Shown here: piece by piece, positions 22,385 to 34,440 of the stretch | Layout of the letters: each line of letters begins with the position of its first letter | How positions within the stretch are numbered: position 1 is the first letter of the stretch | NCBI RefSeq assembly: GCF_030272615.1 | Contig: NC_081409.1 | Coordinates: 205,527,364 to 205,591,363, forward strand | Source of the DNA: Cryptomeria japonica | Taxonomy: Eukaryota > Streptophyta > Pinopsida > Cupressales > Cupressaceae | Direction of reading: 5' to 3' | Length of the DNA: 64,000 nucleotides | Program-made: the position numbers and the translations under genes | The notes under the pieces: generated by a model | Database searches by the model: none | Seen by the model: the letters and a program-made list of their open reading frames with translations, nothing else | Told to the model about the DNA's origin: nothing

Positions 22385-23603
22385 GAATCAGATTTTGATC
22401 AATCTCAAGCTTCTTGAACTCTATCTCAAGCACCCATGTAGCTTCAGAATCATCCATCCCCTATCATTTTATGAGGTGCTCCCAATAGACTTGATGCCTT
22501 GCCTTCTTGGTGATCCTTGAACTCAACACCTTCTCGGCCTTTGGATTTGGTTTGGTTGGTAATTGAAGGTTGTTCACATCAACTGAAACCTCTGAGTGAT
22601 TGCAATCTAAACCTTGAACTGGTCCCTTGTATGCGACTAAGTCTTCTATATTGAAAACTGGTGACAAGCCCATGTCACTAGGTAGATCCACCTTGTATGC
22701 ATTTTCTCCATACTTGGCTAGAATGGCACATGGACCTATCCTTCTCATTTGCAACTTGTTTGGCACTCCTTGTTGTAGACTTGCTTTGTTTAAGTGCACC
22801 ATGACAAGATATCCTACTCGAAATTGTAGGTTCTTCATCTTTTCATCAACTTTTTGTTTGAGTTTGCTTGTGTTCTCCATCAATGCTTGTTTAACTGATT
22901 CATGGACTTCCTTCACTGATTGAGAAAAGTCCTCTGCATATCCACTTCTTTCTGTTGTATTTCCTAAGTCTCTCAACTCCAAAATGCCTCTTGGGTGCAC
23001 ACCATAGACCACTTCAAAAGGGCTCTTGCCGGTAGTCCTATTTATGGTGTCATTATATGCATATTCACCTTGTGAGAGTACTTGATCCCATGTTTGACCA
23101 TATTCCTTAGTAAGGCACCTTAACAAGTTTCCCAAGCTTCTATTCACTACTTCGGTCTGCCCATCTGTTTGAGGATGGTAGGCTGATCCAAAAGAGAGGT
23201 TGGTGCCAATCTTTTGCCATAGTGTCTTCCAAAAGTGACTCGTGAACTTTGAGTCCCTATCTAAAACAATGCTCATGGGTAAACCATGTATCCTCACTAC
23301 CTCTTTGAAGAACAATTGAGCCATTTGGCATGCATCATGAGTAGTCTTGCAAGGCATAAAGTGAGCCATTTTGCTAAATCTATCCACAATGACATAAATG
23401 ATGTCATATCCCTACTTTGTCCTCGGTAAACCTACTACAAAATCCATGCTAATGCATTCCCAAGGTCTATTTGGTATGGGAAGAGGTTGGTATAAACCAG
23501 CATTTGTAGAAGTACCCTTGGCCTTTTGGCAAACTATGCAAGTCTCCACATATTTCTTCACATATTTATTCATCCTTGGCCAATAATAGTATATTTGAAC
23601 CAA
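22385..23603 (-). pseudogene. Ty3 integrase with C-terminal chromodomain, broken
   Basis: The zinc-binding half ends YVETCIVCQKAKG (23412-23603). The catalytic core has MDFVVGLP, then a stop, MDRFSKMAHFMP, LDRDSKFTSHFWK and YHPQTDGQTEVVN, giving the D, D and E positions. The GPY/F region reads RRIGPCAILAKYGENAYKVD. After it EKVLSSRITKKARHQVYWEH begins a chromodomain, interrupted at LIK by a stop (TGA for the usual Trp) at about 22465. Sense sequence GMDDSEATWVLEIEFKKL follows to about 22385. Chromodomains steer insertion to marked chromatin in this group. Confidence 0.9.
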
Positions 23604-23903
23604 ATCTTAAGTCTTATTGACTCCAAGATGTCCACTAAGGCTTCCATTATGCTTCTCTTGAATAAGGTTTTCTCTCATTGAGCCTCTAGGCACACAAAGC
23701 TGCCCACCTTTGAACAATAGTTCATTTTGCAAAGTGAAATCAGGATACTCACTATGGAAGTAATTTTGGTACTCCTTACACACCTTGTAGGCATTTCAGA
23801 AGTCTTCATCCTCCGGGTACAAGTCTCTAAAACTGTCCACACCTATGCTTCTCAATTGGATTTCTTGGACTGTCAAAAGTCTTCTACTCAATGCATCAGC
23901 TAC

Positions 23904-25170
23904 CTAGTTTAACTGCCCTTTCTTGTGCTTAATGGTGAATGTATAGGTCTGCATATACTCCACCCATTTCATGTGTTTATGACTAAGTTTATCTTGTGAG
24001 TTTAGGAAACTCAATGCTTGGTTGTCCGTATAGACCACAAATTCTTTAGGGAGGAGATAGTGTCTCCATTTCCTCAATGCCTGCACTAAAGCATACAACT
24101 CAAGATCATAAGAGGATTACTTCCTCTTGGCATCACTTATCTTCTCACTATGGAAAGCTACTGGTCTTTCTTCTTGGCTTAGGACAGCACCTACTGCAAC
24201 ATTGCTTGCATCACATTCTACAATGAAAAGTTTCTCAAAACTAGGCAACACTAGCACCTATTGGGTAGCTATCTTCTCCTTCAAGGTTTCAAAACCTTTG
24301 TTTGCTACTTCACCCCACTGAAAATTTGTCTTTACTCCACCTCTAATGGTATCTAGCATTGGTGCACATATAGCACTGAATTTCCTAATGAACTTCCTGT
24401 AGTACTGAGCTAGTCCATGGAAGCTTCTCACCTCTGTTGCTATCTTAGGAGTAGGCCAATTTACAATGGCTTCAACCTTGCTTGGATCCATCTTGAGGTT
24501 TCCTATGAATTCCTTCATCACCTCATTCATGAGTCTCATGAAGGTGCTTGGAGCATTGGATAAGCCAAATGGCATTACAAGCCACTCATAAAGACCCTCA
24601 GTAGTCTTAAATACAGTTTTCTATTCATCACCCTCCTTAATCCTAATTTGATGATAGCCACTCTTAAGGTCAATCTTGGTAAAGTACTTGGCTTCCCCTA
24701 AACAATCCATTAGGTCTTCTATTCTAGGAATAGGGAACCTATATCTAATGGTGATCCTATTTATGTCTCTAGAATTAGTACACAATCTCCAAGTACCACC
24801 CTTTTTTTGGTGCTAACATGGTAGGGACAGCACAAGGGCTAATACTTTTCCTAATTAGGCCTTGATCTAAGAGCTCTTGGATTTGCTTGGCAATTTCAAC
24901 GTTTTGTTGAGGAGTCATTTTATAAGCTACCTTATTAGGAAAGGATGCTTTGGGAATGAAGTCTATTTGATGGCTTATGGCTCTTTTAGGAGGTAAGGTG
25001 GCTGGTTGTCCTTCACTTACTATGCCTTTGAATTTCTTCAACAAACCTTGCACCTCTAATGGCAAATATTGTTGCTCTTTTTTGTCTTCTTCTTTGGGCT
25101 TCATCACAAGTGCAAACCCTATACCTTTACCTTCCTCAAGTGTCTTTAAGAACTGTTTTTCACTCACCAA
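23904..25170 (-). pseudogene. Ty3 reverse transcriptase and RNase H, catalytic segment deleted
   Basis: The N-terminal part has HQIDFIPKASFPNK, QELLDQGLIRKSISPCAVP and LAPKKG. Decayed sequence at 24600-24775 bridges to MPFGLSNAPSTFMRLMNEVM, then KEFIGNLKMDPSKVEAIVNW. In intact relatives a stretch of roughly 50-60 residues with the YxDD catalytic motif lies between these; here (near 24500) it is missing in frame. The connection domain (RSFHGLAQYYRKFIRKFS) and RNase H follow: [16 protein letters not shown] after a stop at 24258, then YALVQALRKWRHYLL and YTDNQALSFLNS. Copying by its own enzyme is impossible. Confidence 0.9.
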
Positions 25171-25218
25171 AAGAACATTAGGACCTGTTACCCTCTTTTC
25201 ACCTTCTTCAAGGATAGA

Positions 25219-25554
25219 CTAAATCTTGAATGTGATTCCATCTTTCTTCAATGAGTATGCATTCTTGGCTCCATCATGGATAGCTTGTCTATCAAATTGC
25301 CATGGTCTTCCCAATAGAAAATGGCATGCGTCCATGGGTAGGACATCACATAACACCTTGTCCTTATACCTCCCAATGGTAAAATCCACCCATGCTTGCT
25401 CATTGACTAGGACATGTTGGCCTTTGTTCAACCAAGTGACTCTATAAGGATTGTTGTGAGGTATCCTTTTCAATTTGAGATTACTCACTACTTCTTCTAA
25501 CACAATGTTGTCTGTAGACCCTAAATCAATTATCACTTTGCACACTTTGTCCAT
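25219..25554 (-). pseudogene. Ty3 aspartic protease, broken
   Basis: The frame opens with KVIIDLGSTDNIV, where the active-site D-S/T-G should be; here it is D-L-G, so catalysis is probably lost. It continues with a QHVLVNEQAWVDFTIGRYKD segment and LLGRPWQFDR, the conserved second half of retroviral-type proteases. It would cut the gag-pol polyprotein. The frame ends at a stop before the reverse transcriptase. Confidence 0.85.
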
Positions 25555-25611
25555 AATCTTGCATTTGATCCTAAATAAGGACCTTCTTTGGCTTGGCTCT
25601 TCTCTAGCCGA

Positions 25612-26821
25612 TTATTTGATCAATGTTTTCCTTATCATCAAGTTGTCACCTACCTCTGACTCTAAGGCAACCTCTGAAGTCTTGTTGCTTGAAGAATCTT
25701 CTTGAAGATAACTCACTCTTCTTTCACCACCATGTGATGATGTTCCTTTCTTTGGATACCTATATGATGGATGACCAAGTTGGTTGCAATGGTAACACTT
25801 CATTGTTGCAAAATATGAGGAACCTCTACCTTGGCCACTAGATCTTCCTCTGAAACCACCATTGGACCCCCTTCCTCTATTGAATCCTCCTTTACTGCTG
25901 CCACTATCTTGTTGCTCAGTGAGTTTAGACTCTCCCTGTGTTCTTTGTTCAGAACTTCTTCCTCCAATGCCTCCTCTATGGCCTCTATTGTCTTTTCCTC
26001 TACCCCTGCCCCTATTGTTGCTTGAGTCGTGTCTTCTTTTTAGTTTTTCCTCCACCTTAAGGGCAATTTGATAGGTTTGATGGACTGTTTTTGGGCTCAT
26101 TAGACTGATTTCTTCTTGGATGTTCCATCGTAGACCATTTAGGTACCTAGCAACCTTGATACTCTCTTCTTCCACCGCATGAGATCTAAGGCTAAGTTTG
26201 TGAAACTCCTCCGTATAGCTACTGACATCAAGATCTTTTTGTCTTAATTTTTGCCTCTTCCTATGAATTTGCACTTCATAGTCATCAAGGAGATAGACTT
26301 CTTTGATTTTGACTAACATCCCTTTCCAAGAAGAGATGGGTGCTTTGCCCATTTTCTTCCTTTCATCTTGCACAAATTTCCACCATGTGAGAGAAGCTCA
26401 TCTCATCCTTGACTTGGCTACCTTGACTCTCTAGGATTCAGTTATGCCTTCACATTCAAAATGGCTCTCCATGCCTTCTATCCATTCTAGGACCACTTCT
26501 GCTTCCATCTTACGAGAACAATGACAATCCTTCCAGTGATTTGCCACTCAAGGCCAATGCCTTCAAGAAAGATTCTTTCTCTAGGATAGGATCAAGTTCA
26601 AGTATCTTTTCTATCTCTAACACTTCTTTACCCTTCCCTTCTACTCCTTCCACCTTTACCAACACTTCATCTGCCTTGGTTTCTACCTCTCCAAGCTTAC
26701 TCTACAATTCTAGCAACTTCTCTTTCAGGAGTCTATTCTCTTCCTCTTGATCATCCACTTTCTTTTCCAACTCTAAATTGGTCACCATGTTGTTGTCTCC
26801 TACAGATTCCACTGAGGACAT
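25612..26821 (-). pseudogene. gag: Ty3 gag (capsid/nucleocapsid), broken
   Basis: The start at 26821 (MSSVESVGDNNMV) lies just inside the primer site. A coiled-coil, Glu/Lys-rich N terminus follows (KKVDDQEEENRLLKEKLLEL, then a stop). The capsid part from 26373 has the plant gag pattern DYEVQIHRKRQKLRQKD, EFHKLSLRS, VARYLNGLRWNIQEEISLM. After a Gly/Arg-rich linker comes one zinc knuckle, CYHCNQLGHPSYRYP, in which the last Cys is Tyr. Frameshifts around 26400 and 26520 and the altered knuckle show it is not functional. It would form the particle and bind the RNA. Confidence 0.88.
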
Positions 26822-26847
26822 CTACTCACCTAGCCCAAATCTTATAG

Positions 26848-26859
26848 GCTCTGATACCA
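26848..26859 (-). promoter_or_regulatory. primer binding site, initiator tRNA-Met
   Basis: Minus strand TGGTATCAGAGC, three bases inside the 5' LTR. It is complementary to the 3' end of plant initiator tRNA-Met, the usual primer of plant chromoviruses. Confidence 0.93.
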
Positions 26860-26862
26860 ATT

Positions 26863-28484
26863 TGATGGGGTTTACCTAGCCTGCTCAACACATCACCTAG
26901 CTGGTGTTGCTCAATTCCACCAACTCACCAGGCCTAGTTGCACTCTAGACCTCCAATTCCTTCTCAATCTCTTCTAGGGCTTTATTTTTGACCTTTCTAC
27001 GATGTATGCTTCAGGTGTTTTGGTTAGGAACCCTACCAATTTCCAATGCTTCTCGGGTGCTCAATTATGGCTTCTTGGCTTCAACTTGTCAAACTAACCT
27101 CCTGCTATTGTGAGATGATACAAAGGTGTGGAGGTGTCTACTAACATTTTTTGCATGCATTTTGGGTCCATTAGTGGCTTACAATCATTAGGTTTCTTAC
27201 CGACTTTAAAATCTTGCCTAGAAAAGGGCTACAAGGAATGAGCCCCAATTAGGCCTCCAAATTCGGTTTTCTAGGGCTTGAAGGGAAAAAATTCAAAGGA
27301 CCCTCAAATAAGTTTGGATTTTATTCAAAGATACACCTATCCCTAAATTATTTTTGTGGTTTTGGCCCCTGGTCTCACCGTACAATGTATGAACCCCAAA
27401 ATGAGGGTTTTGAAGGGTTTACTAGGCCTTTAACCGGCAGTGAATGAACAAGTTGGGGTTTTGGTATCAAAAGGATTTATCAAAGCTTCTCCCTACATAG
27501 AAAACTCTGCCCCAACTCCATGGACCCATACAAACTCTAAAATGGTGATTTGGCACACACCTCTGCACTTAGCACTTCATTTTCACCTTATTTCCTCTAG
27601 CCAGGTTGCTCCTAGACTCACCTAGAATAAGGTGACAGTCATACTTAAACTCCTCTCCAGAACTTGAACCTACATATGTATAATGTACAGGTGGTTTCCT
27701 ACCTTTTCCTAACTACCCATGATGTAAGCACATGTGGAACTCATGGGGCAACCATATTTACAAGAAAACTACTATATACAAGCCAAAACTGGTTGTTTGC
27801 AAACTTGAACGAGAAAAAACCAATGAACATTATTTACAAGACTCTAAATTGAACCAAAAACACAATAACACATAGGAGTAACTCGATCCATTTCTGTATC
27901 AATGGATTCAATCCATATTCAATTGCAAAATGAGTAAAATCAAGCCAAAATGTTGCCAATAAGATTGAAAATGAGTAGTTTCAGTTGTTGAACTTACATC
28001 ACACACTTCTCCAACCTTGGTAAACATGCAAGAGAGGGTATATATAGGTTTCCCATGTTTTTATTCCTCCTAGGGCGTTGGACAATCCCTAACTCCACCG
28101 CTAATCAATTCAGGACAAAAGTTGTCATGACAACTTTTTGCAACTTTGTGATTTTTGCACTTTTGGTTTCTCCAACCTATAAGACCTATTCCAAGTCATC
28201 ACATGTGACTTTTCAAACATTTCTAAGACCTAATTAACCCTCCCTAATTCTTAAACAAAGTTTTGACACTTTTGACCTTCAAGAAGGTCAACTACCTACT
28301 CAAACCCACTACTTACACAAAAATGCAAACCTAAGAAGAATGAACTCAACCTAGGCGTACATTGACACAAAATACTAACTCTTGGACCCTCCTGGATTCC
28401 TTATTCACTACTGACTTGGATAGGGTCAGTACAAGCCAAAATTGTGAAAGCTAATTTGCCTAAGTTCTAGGTGCTCATGCACCA
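26863..28484 (-). repeat. 5' LTR of Ty3 element (element sense)
   Basis: 1622 bp. It shares the whole length with 20711-22347, with scattered substitutions and small indels. It would hold the promoter for the element's minus-strand transcript. The outer edge abuts ACTAC at 28485. Confidence 0.95.
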
Positions 28485-28489
28485 ACTAC

Positions 28490-28800
28490 CTCTCAAAGAC
28501 AAGGTCTTTGATTTGTGATGGATTAAGTATGGAAGAGGCCAACTAAGACAACTTTAGACAAATAGGAAAATTTATTTGCACCTCATAAATTAACTTTGGA
28601 CAAAGTAGTAAAGGGAAACTATGGGCAGATTTTGCACTAGCATTGATTGATAAATTTATTAATTATGATACCTTCCTATAATTCAACTCACAACAGATAG
28701 TGCCTTACTTCAAGTGGATATTTAATGATCTATGTGCCTTGGTGAATTTAAAAAATTTCCTCATCTATCATGCTGCCATGGATGTTGAGTGTTACCTACA
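28490..28800 (+). pseudogene. degraded coding-like fragment, unknown
   Basis: The plus-strand frame gives KGKLWADFALALIDKF, then PYFKWIFNDLCALVNLKNFL and YHAAMDVECYLH, ended by a stop, with three stops inside. It looks like a fragment of a real protein, but I cannot name it. It directly abuts the Ty3 insertion. Confidence 0.35.
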
Positions 28801-29490
28801 CTAGTTTTTATTAATTATTTTTATTTATTTCTACAGAAAAGAGAGTGGTGTTTATTAAAGCTTATTGGTTTCATATGAATGAATGGTAGGAATTATTTTA
28901 TCAACTCATTACAATTGTGTCATGCCACAACACTAAGTATGCCTAGTGTTAATCACCAAAATCTACCTTGGGTGAACTAATTTATTATCTTCATGAATTA
29001 TGGCCATCCTGCAACAGGATTTTCAATTCCATAGAATCCAACTGCTAGATTCAACTATTGTCAAAGTTAGTACAAACAAAATATTGATTGTTTAGGCATT
29101 TGAAATTATCTGGACCAATCCTAATCATATAAGAAATAATTATTTATGCAAGGGGTTTCCACATATAATATTTTTTATTATATATATATCAATTGTAATG
29201 TTGACCATTACCAAGCTAGAATTATAAAATTGAAAATATTTATATCTAGTATTGTTTAAATTAAATCACATTTTAATTTAGGAAAAAATACAAAAAAAAA
29301 TGAGACAACTATCTATTTCTCATATTTAGTTAGTCCATTTGCATTCTAAGAAAACATCAAGACCAAAAACCCTCAATAACAACACAAGGAACTCAACAAA
29401 TTGGACACAACTAGTGCAAACACTACTTGCAACACGAAAATAAAAATAAGGCATACCTCTTCATTATATCTCACACCGTCAAGATCATTG
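28801..29490. other. no gene seen
   Basis: AT-rich spacer between the two LTR elements. I see no motif worth naming. Confidence 0.4.
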
Positions 29491-29495
29491 TCTAG

Positions 29496-30498
29496 TGTTA
29501 GAAAAAGAGATCACTGAGAGGGGTGGGGTGGGGGGTTGAATCAGTGATCTACCAGAAACTGAAACCACAAACTTATTCTGTATCCACTAGTTAATAAAGC
29601 ATAACAGATAAGAGCATAAACATGAAACAAGGAATGCACAAATCCACAACACTGAAATTTTTATATGGAAACCCAGAAAGGGAAAAACCATGGTGGGGCT
29701 GGAACCCATAATATTCATATACTATGGCTAGGAGTACATAAATATTACATAGATGGGGAATGCACTTGTATTCAAGCTCATTGCCTAGAGCTCACTACTC
29801 AATTACAATTGCCCAGAAGGCTACAACCTTCAGGGAAGTCTCACTGACTTACAATTTGTTTACAATGAGTAAATATAATGAAATGAACTCTTAATCAAAA
29901 TCTGACTATGCAAGAATGAGTTATGGTTAGGCTCTGAATCTCTGTCTGTCTTTGCTCTACTAAATACTTTGTTTCTATCTTAGTCAGCTACCAATTGTTC
30001 TGAAAGCACAATGTGCACGTGAAACTATGCTCAATCGCACCAAAATAGATCACCACATCACTAATATTTTGAAAATCAATCACCAAATCAATCTTATATA
30101 TCCGATCTTACCACAAAAACAATCTCCTTCAAGTAAGCTTCAATAAGTGTAACATGTAGCTCCAAGTTGGCTTAAATCTCGAACAAAACATAGCACTGGA
30201 CCAAAATATTATAACCATGTGCTTCCTAAAAGTCTTTCCAATCGCTAAGATCACAAAAATAATCTCCCAAAACACCGCAATCATCGGAGATCATTTTGAA
30301 TTAAAACATTATTGAAATACCCTGCTTTACCTTGTTTTACTCATTAACTGCCTACCATTTACCACCAACTTCCGGATAAGATGGATCACGACTGTCGGAT
30401 CGAACAACCAAGAAGAGTTACCATCAATGACAACCCTGAACAAACAATCAGCCATCGAAAGTTACCTGAAGTCAACGAATGAGTGCCAATTACCAACA
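29496..30498 (-). repeat. 3' LTR of the gag-plus-ORF element (element sense)
   Basis: 1003 bp. Just inside it (30499-30512) the minus strand reads CCAAAGGGGGAGAT, the polypurine tract. The left edge abuts TCTAG at 29491. Confidence 0.93.
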
Positions 30499-30751
30499 AT
30501 CTCCCCCTTTGGCATTGATGGCAACACCTGTGAAAAATGGCTAAGTGTTGAAACCTGTACAACCCGATGAAAGAATTCTAAGGCTCCCCCTTAGATCAAC
30601 AATCCAATAATCTACAATACACCAGACTATACACTCCATACATACAATCAATCTGTACATTTTTCACCTCATCTCTACCCCTTTGAAAACAATGCCAAAG
30701 ATATGGTGTGCATCAAAATTGCCTATACATATATTCACATTCACCAGAGGA

Positions 30752-33700
30752 TTAAATCTGTACATGTTTCAGTATATCTGTATATGCCATCTTAAGGAAC
30801 CCAAGATATGTGTTCCAACATGCTCGCAACTTCTCCAAAATTGAAACAAAACTACTCAAAACATAAGCATGAAGTTCTATAGCTGCAATCTTAGTACGAG
30901 TCTCCTGAGACATGTTCTGAATGTAGTCCATTTTATGATACACTAAGGTGTCCAACTAGGGACCAATTAAGTTCTGGAGTTCACCTGTTCGCTTGATCAT
31001 CCTCTCCTTCTCCTTCTCAAAATTTCTTATCTTCTTAGTGATATTCAAAATTTGTCTTTCAATATTGTCGGTTAAGTTAGTTGTGGGATCATAGGCCTGA
31101 GAAATCTATGCCAACTTTACTCTACAATTCTATTTTTGCTTGTCTATCTCAGTAGTAAAATTGGTCAAAATTAGACAGGACGTGTAAATTTTACTGCCTT
31201 CCATTAAGGCCTCATCAATTAGTTTGAACTCTTTATCTAGTTGGGCCTTATCATTACTAATAATTTACAAAAATGTTTGAACTTTAGCATCTTTAAACTT
31301 CTCCATAGCTTGTTAGGTTGATGCTTTTGTTAACGAATCAAACTAGGTGGATATATGATCAATTAAGATCTGAAGCTTACTAGATGAACTCGTGCTTGCA
31401 TCAAGTTGTAGTTCCGGTGCCACCTGTTCCAAAACTTTAACTGATTTTTCAATAAGTCTCTTCTCTTCAAATTTCGACTATGCTAACTCTTGAATGGCTT
31501 GTGCCTGAAGAGCAACAGCAGCTATCATTCTTTCTTCCGGAGACATTTGATTGAAGGGTTTATCAAACTTGATATTTAACTGTGGAAAGATCCCTTGGCT
31601 TTGGACTTTTTGTAGTGTCAATTATCACACGTACCGAAGTCTCCATTCCCTTACCCTTATTTCTATCTGGTTCATCTTGTTTCACCTCTTCTTTCTCTCA
31701 GCCTCAATAGGTCTGGATTTGACTTCTTTAGGTGCCTCCTGTGCACCGATGCTACCACTTGGTGCACCATCCTCTACCTCTATTGATTTTTCATTTTCTT
31801 TTGCAAACTCAACCTCAACATAATCCAAAATTTGTTGTTCTCCAACATCCTGACTATCCTCTTCTTTATTTACATTATTTGTCAGAGGATTTTCTAGCTG
31901 AGTGGCATCATTTTGAGAGACAATTTCTACAAGCCAGTTCTCAGTAAGAAACTTTTTCCAGATTTCACTGGTTTCTCTCCTTATTTCTTCAACTCGACCA
32001 ACCATTAGACTGTTGACCATGTGCTTGCTTCTGAATTCCTTTTTATTTGCCAATAAAATTAATCTGTCAATTTCTTCTATCGTGACACTGGTGCACTGAT
32101 TAACCAATTCACTCTCCTTTATTTCTCTATCCATTTGGCTACCAGGTTTTCTTCTAGCGTCATTTATGCTATACAAATATTTGAGAAGATATTTTTCTAA
32201 TTTAGTCAATGCTTTACTAAATACATCCATGTACAAAATTACAACTTCCTCAATCGGCCTCTGATCCTTATCATCCATATTTATATAATATATAGGGATG
32301 TTCTTTAAATTTCCATCTTTGATAATTTCATCAATTAATTCCTGAGTAGATAATGGAGGAACAATATGATGCTTTGTTTTAGAAGATTTCATCTTACCGG
32401 ATTCTATAGCCTCATCCAGATCTGACTTTGTCTTCTTTCCTTTCTTGGGCTTTCCTGCTGGTATAGGATTAGATCTTGTCTTCTTCATCTTTGGCTCTTC
32501 CTTCTCACCATCGGATTGAGGTTTCCGAATAACTCTAGAAAATTCACCTTTCTTCGATGCCTTGTGAACATTTGAATCAGATTTGATGTTTGATTGCACC
32601 AGAGAGACTACCACATACTCTCTTTGAGTCTTATGTTTTTTCTTCAGAACACCTTTTCCCTTTGCAAATACACCAGAGGGTTCAGCTTCAATAGGAGGTG
32701 TCTTCACCAAAGCGGGAGAAGGTCCTATCACATTTATTTTAACTGGAGCAGGTGTAGTCTTCTATTTCTTTTCTTTTTCAAATGCATCCCTTGCTGCCCT
32801 AGCAACTTTGACTCTCTCTTAGGGATGACCTTCCTCAACAAGAATATCTTCTACAATATTTGTCACCTTCCTCTTCCTCACCGGTTTGGAGAACTTGTAG
32901 TGGAACTCCATTGATTTTTCTTTGCATGTTCTGAACCTCTCCTCCTTGGTGTCTTTTGGAGCATTCAACAAGTGTTGTGCATACGCATCCAAGGTAGCCT
33001 CATCAACCTCATACCCCAATGTCATTATCCATACTATCCAGGGTTGAACTGATTCCATCAGACATTCATCCTTGTTTACCATAAAGCAGATTGTCCCCAC
33101 ATATTTCTTGACAATTTCTTTGGGGATTCTCACTCTTTGTTTCATTTTATCCTGAAATTTTTTAAAGAAATCCCACAAAGAAGCAATATGATTGTCCTGG
33201 TTCCCAAGTCTATCAAGTCCTTCCTTTATTTACTGCGCAATCGATCTGTCATAAGCCCATTGTACTATGTCGGTTTCAAGGATTTTGTTAATGAAATAGA
33301 GAGCTAGACAGGTAATCAAATATCCAAATTTGAAGAATGCTTCTTATCCTATTTAATTTTCTTCAAATTTATCAACAATTCCTCCAATAACACTTTGCAC
33401 AGGTCATAATGACCATCTTCCTTGACCATTTTGTAAGTTGCATGGATGGCAATGTCAGATACTGAATTCAGTCTGTTAGACTGATACACTTTGTAGCCAA
33501 TCCCCATTGTGGCAAATTTAACATCATCCTCTTTTATTGTGTTGATCTTCATCGATCGCCCGTCAAACTCTACACCAGTTACTTTGTTTATAGTAGGGTT
33601 TGTGACCTTCTACAGTCCTGGCTCCTCACCTATTTGATTCAAGCAGGTGACTACCCTAATCGCATCAGTAGTGATCTTGTATGGTTGGTCTAGCCACATG

Positions 33701-34038
33701 AATTTAGTGTGGATCCTACTCAGCACATATCTTACCCATTCCTTCTCATCAAAAGTCAAAAAGTTCATAAATTGGGTGAAATTATTTCTTTGCAGTTGTG
33801 CAAATTTTGGCTTAGGATTGTCGATCTCATCCAAGATGTCCTCTGAGTCAGTTTCTTCAATTTCATAGCGAATGTAAGCTTGAACATCATCGATGTGCAA
33901 TACATCATGCGAAATGAAAGAAAATGCTCCAACTGAGTCGTCTTCCATGAACTTGTAGGGGTATTTCTTAAATATAGGACAGGTCATGTCCTTAACCTCA
34001 ACCACCAATGGATTAGCAATGGAAGATGCAGATGCCAT
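30752..34038 (-). pseudogene. long second ORF of unknown function (about 1000 codons)
   Basis: The start at 34038 is MASASSIANPLVVEVKDMTC. One frame runs through stops at 33610 (TAG after EEPGL) and 33349 (TAG after LKKIK). A frameshift near 33325 leads to FGYLITCLALYFINKILETD, and a second frame runs through 33178-32819 and 32731-31682. The N-terminal 450 residues look globular (WVRYVLSRIHTKFMWLD; IPKEIVKKYVGTICFMVNKD; ESVQPWIVWIMTLGYEVDEA). A basic, probably nuclear-targeting segment follows (KKTRSNPIPAGKPKKGKKTK). The C-terminal 400 residues are acidic and helical, ending near 30752 (SILEKLRACWNTYLGFLKMA). It is sense-oriented and occupies the place of pol. Distant kinship to plant-transposon accessory domains (Transposase_32 or mobile-domain type) is a guess. 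Confidence 0.65.
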
Positions 34039-34440
34039 TTTAAAATCTTAGAAAATCAAACTCAGAAAAATGCCCTTTGATAAATACCTTAACTGACTGA
34101 CATATGCCCTAGATTGCTTCGCTGGATTGCTTTTAGCTCTCTGATCGCCTGGAAACTTTGATCACTTTGTTCTTCAACTTGAAAACACTATTCACAAAGT
34201 GAATAATGATTCTCATATTTATCCTTTTAACTTTGAAAACCCTAATTTCACTTTGAAATAAATCCACCTCAAATATTCAATTGGATGCCCCGTTCCACTA
34301 CCGAATGCCGAAATTAGCCATCTGAGTTTTGGATATTAATTGAAGCTCAATTTCTGCCATCTGTAATCCATTGATTACATTTTTCATCAAGGAATATTGC
34401 AATATTTGCATTGTTTTGCCTCCCCCTAAGGCCAAAATCC

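Larger units (their letters stand above)
20711..28484 (-). mobile_element. Ty3-type chromovirus LTR retrotransposon, full length, defective
   Basis: A 7774-bp element on the minus strand. Its LTRs are 26863-28484 (5' in element sense, 1622 bp) and 20711-22347 (3', 1637 bp). Both start TGGTG and end ATCA in element sense. The target duplication ACTAC is perfect at 20706-20710 and 28485-28489. Order is gag, protease, reverse transcriptase, RNase H, integrase, chromodomain, which defines the Ty3 (Metaviridae) chromovirus group; clade assignment is not attempted. Visible LTR differences (3 in the first 56 bp) point to an old insertion. Stops and an internal deletion make it non-autonomous. Confidence 0.95.

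Noticed and set aside
22627-26071. Plus-strand open frames across the Ty3 element (for example 22627-22923, 25831-26071)
   Set aside because: Mirror frames of the clearly coding minus strand; Ser/Pro/Leu-rich with no family features.
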